Source of the DNA: Pseudonocardiaceae bacterium
GTDB taxonomy: Bacteria; Actinomycetota; Actinomycetes; Mycobacteriales; Pseudonocardiaceae
Direction: 5' to 3'
DNA: 39,647 nt
NCBI GenBank assembly: GCA_009379815.1
Contig: WHSY01000041.1
Location: 1 to 39,647, forward strand
Shown: positions 30,583 through 38,683 of the stretch, piece by piece
How the letters are laid out: each line of letters begins with the position of its first letter
Position numbering within the stretch: the first letter of the stretch is position 1
Position numbers and translations under genes: made by a program
Notes under the pieces: generated by a model
The model's input: the letters and a program-made list of their open reading frames with translations, nothing else
What the model was told of the DNA's origin: nothing
Database searches by the model: none

Positions 30583-31196
30583 CACTCGCCTCCGTGTCAT
30601 TCCCGTTGCCTGCGCGGGCCGCGGTGCGCCCGGCCAGCTCCAGGTCGGCGACCAGGCTGTCGAACACATCGTCGCGGTCCTCGTCGGGTGCGCGCAGCAC
30701 CGCCGACGGGTGAATCGTCGCCAGCAGCGGCAGGCCGGGGACGGCGCTGGTCTCCAGCAGCTCACCGCGATGGCGGGTCAGCCGGAACGACGAGCCGAGC
30801 ACCGACTTGGCCGCGGTCGCGCCGAGCGCCACGAGCAGCTGCGGTCCGACCGCATCGAGCTCGGCGTGCAACCACGGCAGGCAGGCCCGGACATGCTCGA
30901 CGCCGGGCGTCCGGTGGATGCGGCGCTTACCCCGGCGCTCGAACCGGAAGTGCTTGACCACGTTGGTGACGTAGGCGTCCTGCCTGGCGATACCGGCACG
31001 GTCCAGGGCACGGTGTCCCGGCGGGCCCCACGAACGGCTCCCCCTCGATGTCCTCCTTGTCCCCGGGCTGCTCGCCGGCGAGCACGATCGCGGCTCCGGC
31101 CGGGCCGGAGCCGAAGACCGTCTGAGTCGCATCGGCGTGCAGCTCGCACGCGGTGCAACCTGCGGCGCGCCTGCGCAGCTCGGTCAGCTCGGACAT
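30575..31196 (-). pseudogene. udgX: udgX, uracil-DNA glycosylase family, frameshifted
   Basis: Two frames together make a UdgX-type protein. From ATG 31196 the first frame reads LRRRAAGCTACELHADATQT, the motif GEQPGDKED and ends at EPFVGPAGT near 31018. The second frame resumes at ALDRAGIARQDAYVTNVVKH and carries KRRIH, the UdgX-specific loop whose His links to uracil DNA, then HPSAVLRA. Fe-S cysteines (CTAC) are in the first part. The join fits loss of 8 bp that would have encoded most of LLD between GPAGT and RALDRAGI. It is either a true inactivating deletion or a sequencing error. Confidence 0.8.
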
Positions 31197-31252
31197 GACG
31201 CAAGGGTACCCACCGGCGACCGCGAGTATGCCGCGGTGGGCCGGCTCGGCCC

Positions 31253-33010
31253 TCAGCGGTCGCGCGGGCCCCGGGCGGACCTCTCCTCGTCGGCACCAGC
31301 GGCCTCGGCCCCGACCTGCGAGGGTGTAGGAGAGTGATCGCCGACATGCGACTCCACTCGCATCCGCTCCGCCATGCGCGGGTAGTGCAGCTCGAAGGCG
31401 GGCCGTTCGGACCGGATCCGCGGCAGCTCGGTGAAGTTGTGCCGCGGCGGCGGGCACGACGTCGCCCACTCCAGCGAGTTGCCGAAACCCCACGGGTCGT
31501 CGACGTCGACCTTCTCGCCGTAGCGGTAGCTCTTGAACACGTTCCACAGGAACGGCAGCGTCGACAACCCGAGCACGAACGCGCCCACCGACGAGATCAC
31601 GTTCAGCGTGGTGAAGCCGTCGGTGGGCAGGTAGTCGGAGTAGCGGCGCGGCATGCCCTCGTTGCCCAGCCAGTGCTGCACCAGAAACGTCAGGTGAAAC
31701 CCGATGAAGGTGGACCAGAAGTGCAGCTTGCCCCACGCCTCGTCGAGCATCCGGCCGATCATCTTCGGGAACCAGAAGTAGATCCCCGCGAAGACGGAGA
31801 ACACGATGGTGCCGTAGAGCACGTAGTGGAAGTGCGCCACCACGAAGTAGGTGTCGCTGGTGTGCCAGTCCAGCGGCGGCGACGCCAGGATCACCCCGGT
31901 CAGCCCGCCGAACAGGAAGGTGACCAGGAACCCGATCGAGAACAGCATCGGCGTCTCGAACGTCAGCTGTCCCCGCCACATGGTGCCGATCCAGTTGAAG
32001 AACTTGATGCCGGTGGGGACCGCGATGAGGAACGTGGTGAACGCGAAGAACGGCAGCAGCACCGCGCCGGTGGCGTACATGTGATGGGCCCACACGACCA
32101 CCGACAGCGCGGCGATGGCCAGGGTCATGAAGATCATGCCCTTGTAGCCGAATATCGGCTTGCGGGAGAACACCGGGATGATCTCGGAGACGATGCCGAA
32201 GAACGGCAGCGCGACGATGTAGACCTCGGGGTGGCCGAAGAACCAGAACAGGTGCTGCCACAGGATCGCGCCGCCGTTGGCGGGATCGAACACGTGCGCG
32301 CCGAGCAGCCGGTCGGCGGCCAGCCCCAGCAGCGCGGCGGTCAGGATCGGGAACGCCAGCAGGATCAGCAGGCTGGTGAACAGGATGTTCCAGGTGAAGA
32401 TCGGCATCCGCCACATGGTCATGCCCGGCCCCCGCAGGCACACGATCGTGGTGATCATGTTGACCGCGCCGAGGATGGTGCCCAGCCCGGCGATGACCAG
32501 CCCGAAGATCCACAGATTCGCACCGGCGCCCGGTGAGGCGATCTCCCCCGACAGCGGGGTGTAGGCGAACCAGCCGAAGTCGGCCGCACCGCCCGGGGTC
32601 AGGAAGCCGGCGAGCACCAGCAGCCCGCCGAACAGGAACAGCCAGTACGAGAACGCGTTGAGCCGCGGGAAGGCGACGTCCGGCGAGCCGATCTGCAGCG
32701 GCAGCACCAGGTTGGCGAACGCGAACAGGATCGGGGTCGCGAACAGCAGCAGCATGATCGTGCCGTGCATGGTGAACAACTGGTTGTACTGCTCGTTGGA
32801 CACGATCTGCAGCCCCGGCTGGGCCAGCTCACCGCGGATGAGCATCGCCATCGCGCCCCCCGCGAAGAAGAACCCCAGTGAGGTCACCATGTACAGCATC
32901 CCGATCTTCTTGTGATCGGTGGTGCTCAGGTAGTCCAGCAGCTGCGAGCCCCGTGGCTCGCGCTCCCGCACCGGTGAGGGCCGGGTGGGTGGGGGAAGCA
33001 CTGCTGCCAC
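31253..33010 (-). CDS. ctaD: Cytochrome c oxidase subunit I
   Basis: A 585-residue, 12-helix subunit of the aa3 terminal oxidase, which reduces O2 and pumps protons. The active-site sequence [13 protein letters not shown] gives the Cu-B His and the cross-linked Tyr; WAHHMY supplies two more Cu-B ligands; AHFHYVL supplies the haem ligands; [10 protein letters not shown] has the haem a His. The GTG at 33010 is chosen because GGAGG lies 8 bp upstream; a TTG at 33058 would add 16 residues without a ribosome site. Other subunit genes are not adjacent, as often found for ctaD in actinobacteria. Confidence 0.95.
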   Translation of the reverse strand: MAAVLPPPTRPSPVREREPRGSQLLDYLSTTDHKKIGMLYMVTSLGFFFAGGAMAMLIRGELAQPGLQIVSNEQYNQLFTMHGTIMLLLFATPILFAFANLVLPLQIGSPDVAFPRLNAFSYWLFLFGGLLVLAGFLTPGGAADFGWFAYTPLSGEIASPGAGANLWIFGLVIAGLGTILGAVNMITTIVCLRGPGMTMWRMPIFTWNILFTSLLILLAFPILTAALLGLAADRLLGAHVFDPANGGAILWQHLFWFFGHPEVYIVALPFFGIVSEIIPVFSRKPIFGYKGMIFMTLAIAALSVVVWAHHMYATGAVLLPFFAFTTFLIAVPTGIKFFNWIGTMWRGQLTFETPMLFSIGFLVTFLFGGLTGVILASPPLDWHTSDTYFVVAHFHYVLYGTIVFSVFAGIYFWFPKMIGRMLDEAWGKLHFWSTFIGFHLTFLVQHWLGNEGMPRRYSDYLPTDGFTTLNVISSVGAFVLGLSTLPFLWNVFKSYRYGEKVDVDDPWGFGNSLEWATSCPPPRHNFTELPRIRSERPAFELHYPRMAERMRVESHVGDHSPTPSQVGAEAAGADEERSARGPRDR

Positions 33011-33083
33011 GGGTGTTGCCTCCGCTGTCGGCTCGGCGCAACCTTTCTCATCGCTCAACTAATGGGCAGCGTCCTCGTCACCA

Positions 33084-33100
33084 GCGGTTGGTGCAACCGC
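33084..33100. promoter_or_regulatory. Perfect 7+3+7 palindrome upstream of ctaD
   Basis: GCGGTTG at 33084-33090, GTG, CAACCGC at 33094-33100. It lies between the transporter stop (33119) and the ctaD GTG (33010). It could be an operator for ctaD or a short terminator hairpin. Confidence 0.4.
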
Positions 33101-33118
33101 ACGGTGGTGCGACGGCGG

Positions 33119-34189
33119 TCACGCCGTCACCGCGGCCCGCTGCTCCCGCAGGAACCCCGCCACGCGGGCGATGCAGGCGGCCGCCGGAACGGCGAGGAAG
33201 GCGCCGAGCACGCCGAGCAGGGTGGCGCCGACGGCGATGGCGAGGAGCACCACGAACGCAGGAAGCTTGACGAGCTTGCCCATCACCAGCGGCTGGATGA
33301 CGTTGCCCTCGAGCTGCTGCACGGCCAGGACCAGGACGAGCACGGCGAGAGCGGTACCCAGCCCGCTCTCGGCGAGCGCGACGAGCGCCGCGAGCAGACC
33401 AGAGACCGTCGCGCCCACGTATGGGAAGAACCCACCGAGGAACACCAGCACGGCCAGCGGCAGCGCCAGCGGCACCCCGAGCAGTGCGAGCCCGCTGCCG
33501 ATGAGGACCGCGTCGACCAGTGCCACGACGATCAGCGCACGGAAGTAGGTGCCGAGGGTGTGCCACAGGCGGTCGACCAGCTCGTCGGCCTGCTCCCGGC
33601 GCGGGGAGGGCAGCTGCCCGGTGACCGAGGAGACCAGCCACTGCCCCTGGGCCAGGTAGAAGAACAGCACCACGGCCAGCAACACCAGTCCGGCGAGGAC
33701 ATTGGCCGCACTGCCCAGCAGCGAGCGCAGCCCACCCGCCCCACTCAGCTGCGCCAGGACCTGTTGAGCGATCTCGCGGACGTTCGTGTCCTGGCTGACG
33801 AAGGGCAGTCGGCGTAGCAGCTCGTCGAGCTCGCCGGCGGCCCGGGTCAGCGACTCCACCAGCGCCGGCAGCTGCGCCATGAAGGACGGCACCACCAGCG
33901 CGAACACCCCCGCCGCCGCTGCCAGCGCCACCACCAGCGCCAGCAGCGCGCCCAGCGGGCGCGGCACCCGCAGCAGGCTCAGCGCGGCCACGATCGGGGC
34001 GAGTAGGGCCGCGGCGAACAGCGCCAGCAGCAGCGGGACCACCACGAAGGCCAGCTGGGACACCACCAGCCAGGCCACCACGAGCAGACCGGCGATACCC
34101 AGCGCCGCCCACGCCATCCGTCCCGCGCGCAGCAGCGGGCGCGCGGCGCCGCTCTCCGTCACTTCCGTCACCGTCGGGCCGCCGCTCAT
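33119..34189 (-). CDS. AI-2E family transporter
   Basis: A 356-residue membrane protein with about eight helices. Typical blocks are LAFVVVPLLLALFAAALLAP near the N-terminus, the soluble region AQLPALVESLTRAAGELDEL, FFYLAQGQWLVSSV, and the GFFPYVGATVSGLLAALVAL and QQLEGNVIQPLVMGK motifs that mark this family (PerM/TqsA type). Members export small molecules or act as Na+/H+ antiporters; the name AI-2E does not prove AI-2 transport. ATG 34189 has a weak ribosome site; GGGTAC lies only 10 bp upstream, so a leaderless transcript is possible. Confidence 0.85.
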   Translation of the reverse strand: MSGGPTVTEVTESGAARPLLRAGRMAWAALGIAGLLVVAWLVVSQLAFVVVPLLLALFAAALLAPIVAALSLLRVPRPLGALLALVVALAAAAGVFALVVPSFMAQLPALVESLTRAAGELDELLRRLPFVSQDTNVREIAQQVLAQLSGAGGLRSLLGSAANVLAGLVLLAVVLFFYLAQGQWLVSSVTGQLPSPRREQADELVDRLWHTLGTYFRALIVVALVDAVLIGSGLALLGVPLALPLAVLVFLGGFFPYVGATVSGLLAALVALAESGLGTALAVLVLVLAVQQLEGNVIQPLVMGKLVKLPAFVVLLAIAVGATLLGVLGAFLAVPAAACIARVAGFLREQRAAVTA

Positions 34190-34243
34190 CGCGTCCGGAG
34201 TACCCGGCCCCGAGATCCGCACACATCGAAGCACGATCCGGGA

Positions 34244-34293
34244 GTGTCCGCTCCTGCCGGACGGTGTGTCCGCGCCTGCCGGACGGTGTGTCC
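34244..34293. repeat. 22-bp tandem repeat, 2.3 copies, in a divergent promoter region
   Basis: Units at 34244-34265 and 34266-34287 differ at one base (GTGTCCGC, T or G, CCTGCCGGACGGT), and a third copy starts with GTGTCC at 34288. Each unit contains GTCCG/CGGAC inverted halves. It lies between the transporter and hemerythrin starts, and may bind a regulator. Confidence 0.7.
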
Positions 34294-34332
34294 ACAACCG
34301 TGCGGGCGCGGCGAACCTCCGGGCCGACCGCG

Positions 34333-34358
34333 GTTGAGCCTGCCGTGTACTCGGGTAC
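34333..34358 (+). promoter_or_regulatory. Sigma-F/B-like promoter for the hemerythrin gene
   Basis: GTTG at 34333-34336 (within GGTTG), 16 bp, GGGTAC at 34353-34358, 37 bp before ATG 34396. Confidence 0.5.
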
Positions 34359-34395
34359 CCGCCGGGCACCGAGTGCCAAGACCGAGGAGGGCAGG

Positions 34396-34881
34396 ATGAG
34401 CACGCTTCGCGAGCACGACTTGATCACGGTGTTGAGCGAGGACCACCGTGCGGTGGAGCAGGCCTTCGAGCAGCTGCAGGACCGCCAGGGCAGTTCCACG
34501 CAGCGCAGCACCCTGGCCCGCGACGTCGCCGCCGCGCTGCGGCGCCACGCCGAGGCCGAGGAGCGCCACCTCTACCCGCTGGTGCGCCGGGAGCTACCGG
34601 ACGGCGCCGCCCGCGCCGACCGGGAGCTCAGCGAGCACGCCGAGGCCGAGCGCGTGATGGCCGATCTGGCGCAGGTCGGGTCCGGCGACGAGCGCTTCGA
34701 GACCCTGGTCGCCGAACTCGTCGGACTGGTCCGCAACCACGTGCAGGAGGAGGAGCACGAGCTGTTCCCGCGGCTCGTGCAGGCGGTTCCCGCGGGGACG
34801 CTGCGAGAGCTGGGCACCTACGCGCGCCAGGTCACGGACTCGGACCTCACCCCATCACCGGGGCGGAGAGGCCCGGTGTGA
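34396..34881 (+). CDS. Hemerythrin HHE-domain protein
   Basis: A 161-residue protein forming a four-helix bundle with a diiron site. Likely ligands are His17 (LSEDHRAVEQ), His51 and Glu55 (RRHAEAEERHLYP), His81 (LSEHAEAERV), and His115 and Glu119 (VRNHVQEEEHELFPRL). It may bind O2, NO or peroxide, or buffer iron; a stress role fits the promoter at 34333. ATG 34396 follows GAGGAGGGCAGG. The frame is open back to 34264 across the repeat, which is not coding in my view. The next small frame overlaps the stop by 4 bp. Confidence 0.88.
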   Translation: MSTLREHDLITVLSEDHRAVEQAFEQLQDRQGSSTQRSTLARDVAAALRRHAEAEERHLYPLVRRELPDGAARADRELSEHAEAERVMADLAQVGSGDERFETLVAELVGLVRNHVQEEEHELFPRLVQAVPAGTLRELGTYARQVTDSDLTPSPGRRGPV

Positions 34882-35261
34882 CCGGGGCCGGCGCCGTCGC
34901 GCCGAGCCGCGTTCATTCGGTCGACGCGTCCTGGGGCGCCGCACTCGACCCGTCGCCGTACTCGACCCGGTGCGGGCAGGCCGTGCTCGAGGTCTACAAC
35001 GACGGGCGCGGCGTCACCTGTCCCGGCTGCACCCGGTCACAGGGTCAGCGTCGCGGCTACTGCTCCGCGGAGACCAGCTCGCGGACCTGCCGGGAGAGCT
35101 CGGACTCGGCTTCCTCGAGCCGGCCCGCGGCATGCTGGTACCCGGTCTCGTTCAGTGCCCACCGCAACTGGCCGATGGCCCGCTCCATCCTGACGGTGAG
35201 CACCTGGGCAGTGGCCGTCGAGATCACCCGGGCGATGTCTTCCACCGCCGCCTGCTGGTAG
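34878..35261 (+). CDS. Doubtful small protein with a zinc-ribbon-like half
   Basis: GTG 34878 overlaps the hemerythrin stop (GTGA). The first 55 residues look protein-like, with TRCGQAVLEVYNDGRGVTCPG forming a possible CxxC ribbon half. After about 35057 the frame is antisense to the DUF2254 gene and looks like a shadow. Possibly a gene that lost its original end, or a short protein with a natural overlap. No family recognised. Confidence 0.3.
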   Translation: MTGAGAVAPSRVHSVDASWGAALDPSPYSTRCGQAVLEVYNDGRGVTCPGCTRSQGQRRGYCSAETSSRTCRESSDSASSSRPAACWYPVSFSAHRNWPMARSILTVSTWAVAVEITRAMSSTAACW

Positions 35262-36451
35262 GCGGGCGCGAGACGAGGCAGCATCTCCGCGAAGATACGG
35301 AGCACCTGACAGCAGGTCTGGTGCTGGCCGGATTGACCCGTGGCGACGATCACCGCGGTGAGCGCGTCGAGAACCTGGTGGGTCACCTCGTCGCTGTAGA
35401 CGACGGGCAGCGGTCCGCCGAAGCGGCCCGCCGCGGGCTCGTAGTATGAGCCCCACGAAGCGAGCAGGCTGTGCAGCGCCCCGATCGCGACGGCGGCGCC
35501 CTCCGGATCCTGCTGTGACGAGCTCGCGGTCCAGGCCATCGCCGCCAGCTGGTCGACGCTGTAGCCGGCGTCCCTGCTGGTGTCCCGGGTGCGACCGATC
35601 GTCACCGAGTCGAGCACCGCCGCGGCCAGCCGGCCACGGTCGGCATCGTGGCTGCCGCGCACGTCGGCCACGGTGTCCCCGGTCACGATGTGGGCACCCA
35701 GCGCGACGCGGAACTCGACCTCCACCGGGCCAGTGGTCTTGGCGACGGCAGCGGCCAGCACGTCGATGTCGATGTCGACGATGTAGCCGCTGTGCACGAC
35801 CGCCGCACGGGTGGTGGCCGTTCCGGTCAGTTGCGGCGTGCTGCGACACCGGGCCAGCAGCGCCTGCTGGGTGCGTCGGGCGCGCAGCGCGTTGTGCACG
35901 ATCACCGACGCCGACGAGCTGGGACGCAACTGGTCGAAGGTGTTGTAGATGAACACCAGCAGCAGGACCAGCGCGACCATCGTCAGCACCGAGGCGATCG
36001 CGGCCGACACCACCGCCTGCCCCGGCGCGACCACCGTGAGGACCGCGACGTAGTACACCGCCAGGCCGATGAACAGCCCGAAGAAGATGTGGTTGAGTCG
36101 CCGCTGCATGAACTGGTCGAGCACCGCTGTGGTGTAGGTCCCGGCCTGCTGCTGCACGGCCATCAGCATCACGAAGAAGACGATCGAGATCGCGGTGAGC
36201 ATCCCGGGCGTCACCGTCTGCAGCATCGTCGATGACGCCGCCGGGGGGACGATCACGGCGACGGCGTCACGCAGCGCCACCAGCCACGACGCGCTCGCCC
36301 GGTCAATCGTGACCGCGACGGCGGCGAGGACGACGCCGCCGCCTACGATGAGCAGCGGCGGTAGCAGGAACTCCTTCATCGCCCACCGCAGCCGGTTGCG
36401 CTGGCGCGGTCGGCCGCTGACCACAGCAGGCCCGTCCTCGTGCTCGTCCAT
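35057..36451 (-). CDS. DUF2254 membrane protein
   Basis: A 464-residue protein. Four membrane helices lie in the first 190 residues (FLLPPLLIVGGGVVLAAVAV; MLTAISIVFFVMLMAVQQQA; GLFIGLAVYYVAVLTVVAPG; VLTMVALVLLLVFIYNTF), followed by a soluble domain with DIDIDVLAAAVAKTTGPVEV. This is the DUF2254 layout; the function is not known. ATG 36451 has GGAGG about 10 bp upstream; the frame is open to 36526. A weak promoter candidate (GCAT-N16-GGGTAT, 36541-36516) lies upstream, inside the decayed ATPase. Confidence 0.85.
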   Translation of the reverse strand: MDEHEDGPAVVSGRPRQRNRLRWAMKEFLLPPLLIVGGGVVLAAVAVTIDRASASWLVALRDAVAVIVPPAASSTMLQTVTPGMLTAISIVFFVMLMAVQQQAGTYTTAVLDQFMQRRLNHIFFGLFIGLAVYYVAVLTVVAPGQAVVSAAIASVLTMVALVLLLVFIYNTFDQLRPSSSASVIVHNALRARRTQQALLARCRSTPQLTGTATTRAAVVHSGYIVDIDIDVLAAAVAKTTGPVEVEFRVALGAHIVTGDTVADVRGSHDADRGRLAAAVLDSVTIGRTRDTSRDAGYSVDQLAAMAWTASSSQQDPEGAAVAIGALHSLLASWGSYYEPAAGRFGGPLPVVYSDEVTHQVLDALTAVIVATGQSGQHQTCCQVLRIFAEMLPRLAPAYQQAAVEDIARVISTATAQVLTVRMERAIGQLRWALNETGYQHAAGRLEEAESELSRQVRELVSAEQ

Positions 36452-36503
36452 GCGGCCACACCCTCCACTCCCGCCGGCGCCGGCGGGGCCACACATCTCC
36501 CGG

Positions 36504-36878
36504 TCAGTGGTGGAGATACCCGGCAACCGCCCTCTCTATGCCGGCCCGACGCCGTCTGTCGCCAGGACGCTGGCCGCGAAACACTGTTCCGCCTGACACC
36601 GGCGCACGGTTCGCCTCACGCGGGACGGTAACCAGTTGCCCTCGACGGAGATGCTGATGTGGACCGCCTCGTCGCCGATCATGTCGGCATGCAGGTGCAT
36701 GCACCGGGCCCGGACGGGCTCGGGCTCCATAGGTGTGTTCGGCGAGATTGGCCAGCACCTCGCCGACGGCGAAGGCGGCGTTGTTCAGCGCCAAGGGCAC
36801 CTTGGCGTCACGGAGGAGGGTGCCGACACGAACCCGGGTGCGCTGCACCCGTCCGCTCCACGCCGGCCCGTCCACCAA
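36504..36878 (-). pseudogene. Decayed RsbW-like ATPase
   Basis: The first frame carries a clear GHKL N box (VGEVLANLAEHTYG). Just after it, at about 36729, the homology moves to another frame (MHLHADMIGDEAVHISISVE, then GNW, matching LRLEARRTDGHILITVSDEGSW in the intact copy at 6071). It then returns to the first frame for RAPVSGGTVFRGQRP, which matches RAPTGDRFRGRGLP. At least two frameshifts are needed, and the C-terminal part is lost. It is therefore a remnant, not a functional anti-sigma factor. Confidence 0.7.
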
Positions 36879-36896
36879 GTTCGGTAGCCGACCGGC

Positions 36897-37316
36897 TCAG
36901 TAGTCGATCGAGATGGCCTCGACCAGCTTGCCGACGTCGGGCTCGGAGATCGCCCGTGCGACGTCGGCCTGAGCGACCATGCCGACCAGTTCGTGCCCGT
37001 CGATCACCGGGAGCCGCCGCACCTTGTGGTTGATCATGGTTGACAGGATCTCTTCGGCATCGTCGTCGGCGCCGATGGTCACGGCCTCGCCCTGGGCGAG
37101 CTCGCTGGCATGCACCGACCGCGGGTCCTTGTCGGTAGCCAAGATCTTCACCACGATGTCGCGATCGGTGATCACGCCTTGGAGCTTGCCGTCCTCACCG
37201 CAGATCGGCAGCGAGCCGATGCTGAGCTCGGCCATCCGCTGAGCCGCCGTGCGGACGCTGTCGCTGCCGGCCACGCTGACCGGGTTCGACGTCATGATCT
37301 GCCGTGCGGTGCTCAT
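36897..37316 (-). CDS. Two-CBS-domain protein (Hrp1-like)
   Basis: A 139-residue protein made of two CBS domains: one at about 1-62 (MTSNPVSVAGSDSVRTAAQR; GVITDRDIVVK) and one at about 70-130 (AEEILSTMINHKVRRLPVID; LVGMVAQADVARA). It resembles M. tuberculosis Rv2626c (Hrp1), a hypoxic-response protein. CBS pairs bind adenine nucleotides. ATG 37316 follows GAGGAGG. The promoter at 37353-37378 is one of the best sigma-F-like sites in the window, so stress induction is likely. Confidence 0.9.
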   Translation of the reverse strand: MSTARQIMTSNPVSVAGSDSVRTAAQRMAELSIGSLPICGEDGKLQGVITDRDIVVKILATDKDPRSVHASELAQGEAVTIGADDDAEEILSTMINHKVRRLPVIDGHELVGMVAQADVARAISEPDVGKLVEAISIDY

Positions 37317-37352
37317 CGCGACCTCCTCGTCTCGGTTGGATCCACTCCCCGG

Positions 37353-37378
37353 CTACCCGGGCACGAGCCGCGAGAAAC
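37353..37378 (-). promoter_or_regulatory. Sigma-F-like promoter for the CBS-domain gene
   Basis: Minus strand: GTTT (37378-37375, within GGTTT), 16 bp, GGGTAG (37358-37353), 36 bp before ATG 37316. Confidence 0.55.
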
Positions 37379-37394
37379 CCACCCGACGGGCAGC

Positions 37395-38147
37395 TCACCA
37401 CTCCTCGCGGACGACGTCGGTGGGCGCCTTGTCGGTGCGCAGCCCCTGGTAGCGGGGATGGCGCAGCATCCCGTCCCCGGTCCACTCGGTGAACCCGACC
37501 TGCGCGACGAGCTCCGGGCGCACCCAATGCGCGTCCCGCTCCTTGACCCGCTCTGCGAACGGGCTCGAACCAGTCTCCAGCCCGTGGAGCCGCGACCGCA
37601 GCTCGCTCAGCGTGCGCGTGTCGTAGCCGGTACCGACCTTGCCGGCGTAGCGCAGCACACCGTCGGAGTAGTAGCCGACGAGCAGCGCCCCGAAGCCCGT
37701 GCGCGACCCGGCGGGTTCGGTGAAGCCACCCACGACGAGCTCCTGGCCGCGGACACACTTGAACTTCAGCCAGTCACCCGACCGGCCGGAGCGGTAGCGA
37801 CTGTCGGACCGCTTGGCGATCACGCCCTCCCACCCGCGGCGACACGCCTCGTCGTGGTAGGCCTCGCCCTCGGTGTTGCGGTGCCGGGAGTACCGCAACG
37901 GGTCGGTGAACGTCACCGCGTCGCGCAGCAGCCGCTTGCGGGACCACAGCGTGCTGGCACCACCATCACGGACCGCCACCACCCGCACGCCGTCGAGCTT
38001 GCGCTCGAAGATCCAGTTCTGGTCGGAGAACCGGCGGTCGGTGAGCGTGGCGAGCATGGGTGGCATGAAGCTCACCGAGTCGGCCCGGCGCAGCGCGGAG
38101 CGCTCGGACTCGTCGAGCAGCGACCGGGGGTCGGTCACAGGCGGCAT
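37395..38147 (-). CDS. ATP-dependent DNA ligase (LigD/LigC-like) with internal deletion
   Basis: A 250-residue ligase-domain protein, about 75-80 residues shorter than the usual 310-330. Motif I (ERKLDGVR, with the adenylated Lys) is near residue 50, motif IV (WEGVIAKR) near 107 and motif V (WLKFKC) near 126. The OB-fold end follows (YAGKVGTGYD, HPRYQGLRTDKAPTDV). Right after LWSR the sequence jumps to KRLLRDAVTFTDPLRYSRHR, so the segment with motifs III and IIIa is missing in frame. It is probably inactive or altered. The start lies 17 bp after gvpK. Confidence 0.8.
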   Translation of the reverse strand: MPPVTDPRSLLDESERSALRRADSVSFMPPMLATLTDRRFSDQNWIFERKLDGVRVVAVRDGGASTLWSRKRLLRDAVTFTDPLRYSRHRNTEGEAYHDEACRRGWEGVIAKRSDSRYRSGRSGDWLKFKCVRGQELVVGGFTEPAGSRTGFGALLVGYYSDGVLRYAGKVGTGYDTRTLSELRSRLHGLETGSSPFAERVKERDAHWVRPELVAQVGFTEWTGDGMLRHPRYQGLRTDKAPTDVVREEW

Positions 38148-38163
38148 ACGAGGCGAATACCCG

Positions 38164-38496
38164 TCAGGTTGTGCTGTCAGTCACTCGTTCGCCTGGTGGC
38201 TCGCCGAGCAGCGTGCCGAGCGGGCCGAGATCGAGGCCGAGGTCGCCGGGCGCCAGCCCGAAGTGCTCCCGCAGCTCCCCCATCGCGTCCTCGAGCCGCA
38301 TCAGCGCCAGCCCGAGCTGCTCGACCTGCACCTCGGAGAGCTCGCCCGTGTCGACCCGGCGCAGCGCCTGACGCTCCATGAGCTGCCGCAACAGCTCCAC
38401 GATCGTGAGAACCAGCTGGCCCAGGTCCCGGGAGACCGACTCCGGGTCGCTGGCCAGCCGTTGACTCACGGCGCGCTCAGTACTCACCAGGGTCAC
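38164..38496 (-). CDS. gvpK: Gas vesicle protein GvpK
   Basis: A 110-residue helical protein. The core LVLTIVELLRQLMERQALRR, then VDTGELSEVQVEQLGLALMR and LEDAMGELREHFGL matches GvpK, a helper in gas vesicle assembly. It overlaps the 3' end of gvpS (38477-38496), so the genes are coupled. It is the last gvp gene here; the next gene on this strand is the shortened ligase. Confidence 0.92.
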   Translation of the reverse strand: MTLVSTERAVSQRLASDPESVSRDLGQLVLTIVELLRQLMERQALRRVDTGELSEVQVEQLGLALMRLEDAMGELREHFGLAPGDLGLDLGPLGTLLGEPPGERVTDSTT

Positions 38497-38683
38497 CCTG
38501 CTCCGTGCCGACCGAGGTGATCAGTGCCCGCAACGAGACGTGCACCAGGTCGACGTCGGCGATCGAGATCGTGATGTCCCCGACGATGACCACGCCCCCG
38601 GCGAGCAGCCGGTCGAGCAGGTCGACCAGCGCCACCCGTTGGGCGGGGGCCACCGGGTCGGTGGCGAGCACCTCGGCGGTCAC
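38477..38683 (-). CDS. gvpS: GvpA/GvpJ-family gas vesicle protein (GvpS)
   Basis: A 68-residue GvpA-fold protein: VALVDLLDRLLAGGVVIVGD, then ITISIADVDLVHVSLRALITSV. The position between gvpL and gvpK matches gvpS in the Streptomyces-type order J-L-S-K. It is a minor shell or assembly protein. GTG 38683 follows GGAGCAGGGATC and overlaps the gvpL stop by 4 bp. Confidence 0.85.
   Translation of the reverse strand: MTAEVLATDPVAPAQRVALVDLLDRLLAGGVVIVGDITISIADVDLVHVSLRALITSVGTEQGDPGEY

Noticed and set aside
31334-32536. Plus-strand frame of 400 codons opposite ctaD
   Set aside because: ctaD is certain from its active-site motifs; this is its shadow.
33011-33058. TTG start for ctaD
   Set aside because: No ribosome site; GTG 33010 has GGAGG at 8-bp spacing and gives a normal-length N-terminus.
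33119-34189. Quorum-sensing (AI-2) exporter
   Set aside because: The family name is historical; nothing near it concerns AI-2 synthesis or sensing.
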